Shown one piece after another: positions 43,153 through 50,776 of a DNA stretch of 52,876 nucleotides; within the stretch, counting starts at the first letter, position 1, and the number at the start of each line of letters is the position of its first letter. The notes under the pieces were generated by a model. That model saw only the letters and a program-made list of their open reading frames with translations. It was not told the origin of the DNA and did no database searches. A program made the translations under genes and the position numbers. The stretch spans positions 1 through 52,876 of the forward strand of contig JAEEIS010000262.1 of NCBI GenBank assembly GCA_016281475.1. The letters run 5' to 3'. This stretch comes from Bacteroidales bacterium (lineage in GTDB: Bacteria; Bacteroidota; Bacteroidia; Bacteroidales; P3).

Positions 43153-44379
43153 CTATAAACCCCTACTAGTACGAGTACCTGTTGGGATTACCTCGTTGCG
43201 ACCTCTTTTTCTCCGATGAAGAAAGCCTCCATCGCCGATTTCAGGATTATTATTAATAAAATCCTCTGTTATTACATCTATATCATTGGGATTTATACCA
43301 ATAAACATTATTCCATCTTTGTCGAATAACAAAAAGGCTCCTTGTGCAATTGTGTCATCCACAAAAAACACTGTCGATATTTGAGCATTTAGATGATGGC
43401 CTCCTTCTTCATTACTCATGGCATTTGCCACTGCATTTACTGTACCAAAAACAGAAATATCATAAGGTGTCGCAGCCGTTGCCTCTAGAGCGCTGTTCTT
43501 GATTGAACGAATCATTTTTGTGGTTATAGACGGATGTTGAGGGATTTTTTCTATTGAAATAATATCCCCAACGGGAATGTCTTCATAGAAGAGTTGCTCA
43601 ATACCGCCCCCTAGCTGACCAAAGTTAGGCTCCACCTGTCTTACCACCTTCGGTTTAATCCGTCGATTAAATTTAACCCTGTATGTTGGAGGTTCTTCCC
43701 TGGGAAGTGCTAGTTGAGATTTGGCTTCTGTTCCAGACAAGTCTCCCTTATGTGTCGCATACACTACCTTGGGGTCTCCTCTTCTTTGAATGCCTTGTTC
43801 TCTGATTTTATTCGCGCCAAAAGCGTCTGTATAATGATACCTGGGTCCATATTTAATTGCCAATTCATCTCCCAAGTCATTTAAAGATTTACGAAGCGCT
43901 TTTGCCGATGGTTTTCCCATCTTCCATCCAGAAGCAGCACCTTCTATAGTAAGTTCAATATCGAAAGTGGCCTCTCCAATTTTTTCAGGATCACCAGAGG
44001 CAATGTTTTGGTATATTGTCTTTATAGAATTTCCAATGTTTTCAAGGCTATATTTGCCAAAGTAATAGAATGTACTACTATTAACATCGCTATATTCTCT
44101 AAATGCTTGAACCAGATTATCTGGTAAATCCACAATGCTCCCACCAACGCCAACAGCTGTGTTAACACCTTGTTTTAAAAAACCATATGCAAACTTCTGT
44201 TGAGCTTCTAAAGCCTCCCCTGACTTATAGGCATCTACAATCCCATTCCAGGTATCCTTCAAAATGGTTGTTTCTTGAGCAGAATTGTTTGCTTGTTTCT
44301 GTTCTTGTGTGTTCTCTTGAGCATGACTGGCAAAGGTGATGCCTAGAACAGCGAAGACAAAGAATATCAATTTTTTCAT
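43153..44379 (-). CDS. Secreted protein with a polymorphic-toxin-like domain
   Basis: The 408-residue protein has a signal peptide (cleavage near SHAQ). Residues 60-165 look like the pre-toxin region of polymorphic toxins (SGDPEKIGEATFDIELTIEGAASGWKMGK style). From about 180, YHYTDAFGANKIREQGI, VVYATHKGDLSG, QLALPREEPPTYRVKF and FGQLGGGIEQLFYEDIPV follow the order seen in TreTu-like and other ADP-ribosyltransferase-fold toxin domains. A further 140 residues of unknown type end RKRGRNEVIPTGTRTSRGL. No NAD-binding triad could be fixed by eye, so enzyme activity is unproven. No obvious immunity gene is adjacent apart from the small membrane protein. Confidence 0.55.
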   Translation of the reverse strand: MKKLIFFVFAVLGITFASHAQENTQEQKQANNSAQETTILKDTWNGIVDAYKSGEALEAQQKFAYGFLKQGVNTAVGVGGSIVDLPDNLVQAFREYSDVNSSTFYYFGKYSLENIGNSIKTIYQNIASGDPEKIGEATFDIELTIEGAASGWKMGKPSAKALRKSLNDLGDELAIKYGPRYHYTDAFGANKIREQGIQRRGDPKVVYATHKGDLSGTEAKSQLALPREEPPTYRVKFNRRIKPKVVRQVEPNFGQLGGGIEQLFYEDIPVGDIISIEKIPQHPSITTKMIRSIKNSALEATAATPYDISVFGTVNAVANAMSNEEGGHHLNAQISTVFFVDDTIAQGAFLLFDKDGIMFIGINPNDIDVITEDFINNNPEIGDGGFLHRRKRGRNEVIPTGTRTSRGL

Positions 44380-44396
44380 AATAACTGTGTTCTTAT

Positions 44397-44413
44397 TGTC
44401 ATACGATATGACA
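44397..44413. repeat. Seven-base inverted repeat upstream of the toxin-like gene
   Basis: TGTCATA and TATGACA are exact reverse complements around CGA. It lies 18 bases before the start codon of the toxin-like gene, a position that suits an operator. Confidence 0.35.
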
Positions 44414-44484
44414 TGTATTGGTCTTATTTATCATTCGTATTTCTTTATGCTTGTTGGTTGGACATAGCATTATTTATCTCCATT

Positions 44485-45390
44485 TTATTGAGTTCTTCCT
44501 AAGTATTTCTTTTCCATTTGCTCTATTTCATATTTGAATTCTTTTTTAAGAGAGTTCCAGATAGCAATTGCTTTTTGCTTGTCCTTTTTTACTCCCCAGC
44601 CATTAAAATAACATTCCCCAATACTAATGCTAGAATATTTATATCCATACTTTTCAGCCAATACCAAGTTCTGATAGAATTGATTTAAGTCTTGCGGAAC
44701 ATCGCTCTCTCCATATCGATACTTTCTAGCTTTAGCATCGTAAGCTTCGCCCAGGGTTGTGTAGCCCCATTGTCTACTCCTGGGCAAATCCTCCTCGTTA
44801 ATTGGAAGACCCAATGAAATGGCTTTATTAATCCACATTAAGGACAATTTGTCACTCCCGTCCTCGCCAAAAGGTACAAGTTCCGCAATAAACATCATGA
44901 GAACGGGGTCGTTCTCGGCCCCAGCTTCTATAAGGTGGTTTATTGCTTGCCTTTTAACACTATTGGTATGGTACGAAAATGCTGTACTCCAGTATCGTCG
45001 ATATAAAATTATCCCTGCTTCAGCATGAGCTTCTTTGTGTCCCTGACGGGCTGATTTTTCAAACCATTCCAATGATTTCTCACCGACCAAGAAAGGGAAA
45101 TAAGGGAATGTTTTACGTTCAACCTCGTTAAAGTACAGCCCGATTTGATATTGTGCTTCCGCGTCTCCTGCGTTTGCTTTGGCAAGGATAGCAGAGTCTA
45201 TCGATATTTTTGGGTTATACTTGTTAATAACATTTTGTAAAGGTGATTCGTTTTGGGCATAGCACGGTATATTATTCCCCAATATGTGGGACACAACGAG
45301 GAGACAAACCATCCTTCTGATAATTCGACCTGCAAACTTTTTTGTGGTAGTGCTGACTGCCATAGTCTCTGTTCCGTTATTCTGTTTCAT
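44485..45390 (-). CDS. Sel1-repeat (TPR-like) secreted protein
   Basis: The 301-residue protein has a hydrophobic signal at about 25-45 ending near CYAQ; a second ATG at codon 10 would also keep it. It carries Sel1-like repeats: ANAGDAEAQYQIGLYFNE, SLEWFEKSARQGHKEAHAEAGIIL, and near the end SSISIGECYFNGWGVKKDKQKAIAIWNSL. Such repeats form a protein-binding solenoid. It lies between two other secreted proteins in the same direction, which suggests a scaffold role in a shared system. Confidence 0.83.
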   Translation of the reverse strand: MKQNNGTETMAVSTTTKKFAGRIIRRMVCLLVVSHILGNNIPCYAQNESPLQNVINKYNPKISIDSAILAKANAGDAEAQYQIGLYFNEVERKTFPYFPFLVGEKSLEWFEKSARQGHKEAHAEAGIILYRRYWSTAFSYHTNSVKRQAINHLIEAGAENDPVLMMFIAELVPFGEDGSDKLSLMWINKAISLGLPINEEDLPRSRQWGYTTLGEAYDAKARKYRYGESDVPQDLNQFYQNLVLAEKYGYKYSSISIGECYFNGWGVKKDKQKAIAIWNSLKKEFKYEIEQMEKKYLGRTQ

Positions 45391-45473
45391 AATGATTGTT
45401 TTTAATGGTTAATTTATATATTTTTGTTAATTACGTTTTAACTGTAGTGTATCTCAATAGATTACGTTTTTCC

Positions 45474-47606
45474 TTATAATCCCCTCATTCTCTGTGTTCG
45501 GGGAAAGACGACTGTTCTTTCACGTATTAGATTGCTACCTTTTGAGAACCCGGGTGTGTATCCTTTGATAGAGGCAACCTCCTTTATTGCGGCACTCACA
45601 TTATGCCCTCCAACAAAACGTGCGCCCATTGATGTACAGACAAGAGTTGGGGTTTTAATCCACGTTGAGTGTTCGTTGCGAAGAGAACTGGAATAAAAAT
45701 CCATCACCTCTGCTAGGTTCACTCCGAATGGTTTGAAAATATCATTACCAGCAATAGACTTCATTTGAGATATGGATTTTGTCAGCATGCTTATCTTCAG
45801 ATTATAATTGAATATTGAAGTTTCCCCTCTGGGATATGACAGGTGGTGGTAAGCCTTCTTGAATTCTGCATCCGTCATGCACATGAGGCTTGTCCGCACC
45901 TCATTTATCGCTTGTACGATTTGCTGTTCGACAAGTCTGACATTCTCATCAATTACCTGATTGATATGTTCATTTAGATTTGATTCGGTTATATTCCAAT
46001 TCTCGTTTCTCCATTCAACAACATCGGGATCATTAGCATTTCGTCCACTCTCTATGATTTCTTTTCTGACATATTCATCAAATTCCTTTTTGCTTCGCTG
46101 CTTCGCAACTTCTATAGAATCAGACATTTGTCTTAGAACCTCTTGAACGGCAATGGTATGAGCTATGGTGTGGATGTCCGTGGATGAATTTGTTATACTC
46201 AATAATAAGTTTTTGACTTTTTCTTCTAAAAGGTATCTTTTTTTTGATTGTGCATTCTTATGACGGTATTGGGTATGGGCGTAAATCTGGTTGTCGTAGA
46301 ACACGCTGTAGAGGAATGAATATTGCACCGCGCGAGCCAGGTCAGTATTTTGGGACTCAGCGAAATACTCATAAGCGTGCTTCTCATACTGTTCACCGAT
46401 AGATGTTTTTGAATGTTGATCGTTATAGTAGGACACCGGTAGTGATCCGGTACAGGCTAGCGCATATATCGCATAGTCCGACATCTTTATTTTTTGTACT
46501 GAATTATCTGTATTCCAATTATATACCAATGTCTTTTGGCCATATTTGTTTGCCAAAATGTCGAATAATGGGTATTCGAAGGGATAAGAATTAGGGGTTG
46601 GATAGATTACGTCATGACATTTAAATCGGCCCGATTCACTCCACCCTTTTAGTAGTAGATCATTGACCGTTAAGAGATCTCCATATTCAGTATTCTCTAG
46701 GCACGAGCTAAGGTAGGTTGGACACCAGTCGTAGCCACGATCCTCAATCTTCCCACATAGCACATCGTTCATATCTAGTGATTGACTGAGAGATGATTCA
46801 TTGGTGGCTGCAAGCAAAAGTATGGTTCCAATGTTTAATGGTGGAAGCTCGGATAATTTACTCTCTCTTTCTCTGGCGATAATAATTAGTTTGTTGGCAT
46901 TTGAAAATGCACCCAACAGCAGGTCGCCGTCTAGGCAGAACTTCCTTGCATCTGTTTCGTTTAATCCACTCTCTTTATTTATAACCCATGATACAAAACC
47001 GGGGTTGTCGCTTAGGAATACTCCGGTTCTCTCTGATTTGAGGAGTTTTTTCACACCAAACGTATGCCCCTGCATATCGGTGAACAATTCGTTTCGGACG
47101 ATGAACCAGTCTTGCAACTCTGCCAGTGAAATGGAGTAGTTAATGCTGTTCTCCGAGAAGAATATGCGCCCCTCATTTACTGGTAGTTTTATGGTGGCTC
47201 GCTGAGCCTTATAGTCTGTTGAGAAAAGCAGTTTATGAATACTGTTTGTTAATCTCATACGCTCGTCGGACGACAGGTTATTTACCACGATGAGTACGTC
47301 TTTTATATAGCCGTCGTAACCTAACTTGTTTTGTTTGATGGTTAGGGAATAATCGTGGTCAGAGAACAGTAGGCGTATGTCTTGTTCTGTAACCCTTTCT
47401 GGAGGTTCACTGATTAAAAATAGACGGCTACTATCCGGGTAAGCGGCTAACCCCACCGTTTGAAAATGGAAAGGGAATTTTTCCCGGTATCCGTGATAAA
47501 CAGAAGAAGCTTCTTTTGCCGCTTGGCAATTTTGGATTTGAGCATTGGATGTTATACACACTGCGATGTACACGCAGAAAGCTAGTATGTGATTCTTGGT
47601 TTTCAT
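45474..47606 (-). CDS. Large secreted protein of unrecognised family
   Basis: The 710-residue protein has a signal peptide (cleavage near TSNAQ). No known domain was recognised. Residues 40-150 look mixed alpha/beta, 270-400 are Cys- and aromatic-rich, and 480-590 are strongly helical and charged (KQRSKKEFDEYVRKEIIE, NEHINQVIDENVRLVEQQIVQ), probably a coiled coil. The end PRTQRMRGL resembles the end of the toxin-like protein (TRTSRGL). It is the first gene after the promoter box at 47647, so it likely leads the transcription unit. Confidence 0.7.
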   Translation of the reverse strand: MKTKNHILAFCVYIAVCITSNAQIQNCQAAKEASSVYHGYREKFPFHFQTVGLAAYPDSSRLFLISEPPERVTEQDIRLLFSDHDYSLTIKQNKLGYDGYIKDVLIVVNNLSSDERMRLTNSIHKLLFSTDYKAQRATIKLPVNEGRIFFSENSINYSISLAELQDWFIVRNELFTDMQGHTFGVKKLLKSERTGVFLSDNPGFVSWVINKESGLNETDARKFCLDGDLLLGAFSNANKLIIIARERESKLSELPPLNIGTILLLAATNESSLSQSLDMNDVLCGKIEDRGYDWCPTYLSSCLENTEYGDLLTVNDLLLKGWSESGRFKCHDVIYPTPNSYPFEYPLFDILANKYGQKTLVYNWNTDNSVQKIKMSDYAIYALACTGSLPVSYYNDQHSKTSIGEQYEKHAYEYFAESQNTDLARAVQYSFLYSVFYDNQIYAHTQYRHKNAQSKKRYLLEEKVKNLLLSITNSSTDIHTIAHTIAVQEVLRQMSDSIEVAKQRSKKEFDEYVRKEIIESGRNANDPDVVEWRNENWNITESNLNEHINQVIDENVRLVEQQIVQAINEVRTSLMCMTDAEFKKAYHHLSYPRGETSIFNYNLKISMLTKSISQMKSIAGNDIFKPFGVNLAEVMDFYSSSLRNEHSTWIKTPTLVCTSMGARFVGGHNVSAAIKEVASIKGYTPGFSKGSNLIRERTVVFPRTQRMRGL

Positions 47607-47646
47607 TTTTTTTGACTATTGGTAAAACATTTTTTTTTCGATGCGG

Positions 47647-47654
47647 CAAAGATA
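47647..47654 (-). promoter_or_regulatory. Predicted promoter -7 box of the secreted-protein gene run
   Basis: The minus strand reads TATCTTTG, an exact TAnnTTTG match, 41 bases before the start of the 710-residue protein gene. It could drive genes down to 42732. Confidence 0.6.
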
Positions 47655-47768
47655 AGTGTTTTTTTCAAATAAAACAAAAAAAATATAAGAAAAATGATTT
47701 TTTTAACATATTATATGTCATTTTGACTTCAATATCAAGTATAAACAACACTTATAATCAAGGGCATA

Positions 47769-47795
47769 AATAAAAGAAGGAATCGAAATTCCTTC
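47769..47795 (-). terminator. Intrinsic terminator of the NrtR-like gene
   Basis: GAAGGAAT (47776-47783) and ATTCCTTC (47788-47795) pair perfectly around CGAA, and on the minus strand TTTTATTT follows. It lies 77 bases after the stop codon. Confidence 0.75.
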
Positions 47796-47871
47796 AAGGC
47801 ATATTTTTCAGTTCAACTATCAAACCAACTGTATAAATAAGTTATTTTGACATGTAAAATCATTCAATTTT

Positions 47872-48924
47872 CTAATAAGCAGCAAAAGGAAATCGAAAGC
47901 TAAGTCTTTCGGTCAATATATCATACTGATTATCATTAAATTCAACCAAAATAGCCGGTTTTCTGCCTGTGCCAGACTTTTCCTTCTTATCTGTCACAAT
48001 CAACAGATTATCAGAGCCATTGTCCTTCTCCTTGATAAACACTCTTCGTAAATTGGCAATGTCAATTTCCCTATTGAATATATACTCATAAATGCGGCAC
48101 AAATCAGATACCCGAAATTGCTTGTCTAAGGCCTCTCGTGCAATTGGTCGGCATCGGGCACACTGTCTTAGGGCGTATATGCTGCTTCTCAAAATGAGGA
48201 TGTGATCAAACCGTAGTGCATAACATTCGCTATTGCGTAGCTTTGTGCTATGAATCACAAGGCCTTCATCTCCTTGGAAGAGACTGCGTAAATCAGAATC
48301 ATGAGTTTCATTATTCGTATTTTTCATATTGTCTTCCACCACCCAGTCTATGGGTACCCAAGCCAAGTCGCGGTATCGGTTGACATCATCCCAAACATAC
48401 CCACGACTAGCCATTGTAAGAATCGGGATTGAAATCACTCGTTTATTTACTGGTTTCCCATTTTTTAGACGATCCCTGTCTCTCCTAATCTCCGAACGTA
48501 CAGGAAGTTGGGCAAGACATTCGTCCTTTTGAAATTCAACAGGATCTTCAGGGATGTCTTCATTGTGACGAGGCACATAATGTTCTGACATGCACAATTC
48601 AACGATTTCTTCGTCAGAGGCTCTGCTGAATGACTTTGCTTTAATCTGAAGGGCTTTTCTGAATGCTTGGGGAACAGTCTCGGCTTCGGGTCCGTATTCT
48701 CCGGGATATTTCTCGTCATTATTATCGCGTGTAGGGGCAGACCTTACAATACGTGCCGGAAACGACCAGGTCTTTTCTTCAGGACGATATTGGAGTAACA
48801 ACCTTAGGCTTCTGTCGGAAGGAAGGTAACCAAACATTACAACGTCGACGGCCACTTCCGGACGAGGATGGGGATAAACACTTCCCTCACTTGTGATTGC
48901 AGCAGTATTTTCTTTCGCACACAT
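47872..48924 (-). CDS. NrtR-like regulator: Nudix-like sensor domain plus winged helix
   Basis: The protein has 350 residues from ATG 48924; an upstream in-frame start adds 20 residues with no family match. VAVDVVMFGYLPSDRSLRLLLQYR and TWSFPARIV match the start of the Nudix-like domain of NrtR-type repressors. The REx2EExGU box is degraded, so it probably binds rather than cleaves its ligand. The C-terminal SDLCRIYEYIFNREIDIANLRRVFI and GRKPAILVEF match the winged-helix region. NrtR proteins respond to ADP-ribose, and Bacteroides relatives such as AraR respond to sugars. A middle insert (about 70-160) is longer than usual. It is divergent from the TIR gene, with 122 bases between starts. Confidence 0.83.
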   Translation of the reverse strand: MCAKENTAAITSEGSVYPHPRPEVAVDVVMFGYLPSDRSLRLLLQYRPEEKTWSFPARIVRSAPTRDNNDEKYPGEYGPEAETVPQAFRKALQIKAKSFSRASDEEIVELCMSEHYVPRHNEDIPEDPVEFQKDECLAQLPVRSEIRRDRDRLKNGKPVNKRVISIPILTMASRGYVWDDVNRYRDLAWVPIDWVVEDNMKNTNNETHDSDLRSLFQGDEGLVIHSTKLRNSECYALRFDHILILRSSIYALRQCARCRPIAREALDKQFRVSDLCRIYEYIFNREIDIANLRRVFIKEKDNGSDNLLIVTDKKEKSGTGRKPAILVEFNDNQYDILTERLSFRFPFAAY

Positions 48925-48999
48925 CTTATTAATATAGTATATTTGACCCTTATAACGTAGTTTTATCGTTAATATTATGTTCATATACGGGAAAATATG

Positions 49000-49007
49000 T
49001 ATATTTG
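49000..49007 (+). promoter_or_regulatory. Predicted promoter -7 box of the TIR gene
   Basis: TATATTTG is a TAnnTTTG match 39 bases before ATG 49047. It also rules out the upstream TTG as start, since that codon would lie inside the box. Confidence 0.65.
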
Positions 49008-49046
49008 CAAAAAAGGAACAAAATCAATAATAACACATATTGCACA

Positions 49047-50678
49047 ATGGAACAGGAAGTTGAAATAGAAGAGAAAGTCACAACGAAGAATAGTAATCGG
49101 AAGAAGTACGATGTATTTATATCATATCGGCGGGTCCCTAGGGTCAAGAATGATAACGAAATCAACGATGTGGAAGATAATGATTATCACCATAGCACAA
49201 GTCTTGCCCGCGCGATAGCTCTAGAATACACCATGCAAGGGCTTGATGTCTATTTTGACTGCGGCTTAGAAGAAGATAAATATCTTGAAGCGCTCGACAA
49301 TAGCAAGCATATAATCGTATTGCTTGCAGAGTATAGTTTCAATGTTGGTCCGGGATGTGGAGAAAATTACCGAAAAGAGGTCAATGCCATACTTGAGCTA
49401 ATGAAGAAAAAGAGCTTGATAAAGAGTATGGAAGAGTTGAAGAAGAGCCATGAGAAGAATAATTACGAGCAAATGAAGAGCATAGTGAAGGCTGAATTTA
49501 AAAGCAGGCGTGATTTAAAGAAGGTAAAACAGAAGAGTATCTACTGGATTGATATTGACGGTCGTTTTGACAGACTCCTGCGTCTCAACAATAATGGAGG
49601 CATATACGAGGCCAATAATAGAGGAAATAATACAATATGCAAGAGTGGGGAAGAAGTAGAATGGTCAAAAGCATTCCAAACCATCAAACAAGCATATGCC
49701 AAAACGATAATAAAAATAAGAACCATAAATACATCTGATAATCTAACAAGGTATCTACCTAAAATCAAGAAATGCCTCCGAGTCTCTTTTAAAACCACAA
49801 AAATGTTAAGTTTGCTTTTTGCCGTTGCATTTGTGGCCTTGGCAATAATAACGCCCCTGTACTACGAAATAAGCCAGCCAGGAGTCATTTTTGTCGGAGG
49901 CGGTACTGTTGAAGCAGACCTGAAAGCCCAAGGAATAGATGTTAACAACTACGCTCCCAACTCAAAGTACATTCATTTGCCGAGTGGTGCTTCCATCTCA
50001 GTTCTGAAAGACATAGTAAATGAGAAAACATGTCATTATTACCCAATTATATTGAGCACTGGGAAACTTGATTATGACCCTTCGTGGATGGGTTCATTTA
50101 GAAAGACAAGAAAGATTTTACAAGTCTTTTTGGACAGCGTCCCCCTCATGGTTCAATTACAATTACCTAAAGATTATGACACAATTTACGAGAACTCAAT
50201 CTCCTTAAATGAACTGAAAACACTAATAGCCAGACTTGATTATAGTGATCACTTTCATACAACATCCCCTACCAGTGGTACATACAACATGTATGCGTCA
50301 ATACTGCACATCGATGATACATTTCTAAGAGTCAAACCTACTGTTTTCAATCAGCGCTACCTGCCAGAGGCTGAAGACACTATAGGCATCAAGGTTATAC
50401 TGGCTAATGAAATGTACTACTATGGACAGTTTCAACCAGACGTGGCAAAGATGTTTATCAGATTGAGAGTACGTGATTCAACTGGGAAAGTAATAAAGAT
50501 ACCCGTATACGCCTATGCTGCAACGGAGGAACTTAGAAATGGAAACTCCACTGAGGTTGAGATAAGCCGTCCCGTACTTCAGTTTATAAACAAATTCAAC
50601 GACACGATAAAGGCGAAACTCCCAATCATTGGATTAAAAAATGGAATTTTCCTGGAAATCAACCCCAATCGAAAATAG
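49047..50678 (+). CDS. TIR-domain transmembrane protein with a solute-binding-like C-terminal domain
   Basis: The protein has 543 residues from ATG 49047. The N-terminal TIR domain runs from about 20 to 170: KYDVFISYRR (20-29), DVYFDCGLEED, SKHIIVLLAEYS and CGENYRKEV, where E106 or E111 sits in the place of the catalytic glutamate of TIR NADases. One membrane helix (about 252-273) follows, then an outside domain opening GVIFVGGGTVEADLKAQGID, which resembles the start of PstS-like periplasmic binding proteins. The outer domain would sense a ligand and the inner TIR would cut NAD or signal. It is divergent from the Nudix-type regulator. Anti-phage or stress sensing are both possible. Confidence 0.8.
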   Translation: MEQEVEIEEKVTTKNSNRKKYDVFISYRRVPRVKNDNEINDVEDNDYHHSTSLARAIALEYTMQGLDVYFDCGLEEDKYLEALDNSKHIIVLLAEYSFNVGPGCGENYRKEVNAILELMKKKSLIKSMEELKKSHEKNNYEQMKSIVKAEFKSRRDLKKVKQKSIYWIDIDGRFDRLLRLNNNGGIYEANNRGNNTICKSGEEVEWSKAFQTIKQAYAKTIIKIRTINTSDNLTRYLPKIKKCLRVSFKTTKMLSLLFAVAFVALAIITPLYYEISQPGVIFVGGGTVEADLKAQGIDVNNYAPNSKYIHLPSGASISVLKDIVNEKTCHYYPIILSTGKLDYDPSWMGSFRKTRKILQVFLDSVPLMVQLQLPKDYDTIYENSISLNELKTLIARLDYSDHFHTTSPTSGTYNMYASILHIDDTFLRVKPTVFNQRYLPEAEDTIGIKVILANEMYYYGQFQPDVAKMFIRLRVRDSTGKVIKIPVYAYAATEELRNGNSTEVEISRPVLQFINKFNDTIKAKLPIIGLKNGIFLEINPNRK

Positions 50679-50776
50679 ATACTTCACAAATAAAAAGTGG
50701 GACACGATGACAATAACAAAAGGGTTATGAACATACTAAACCTATTTTAGGCGAAAAACAGATGAAACCTTAGAAC

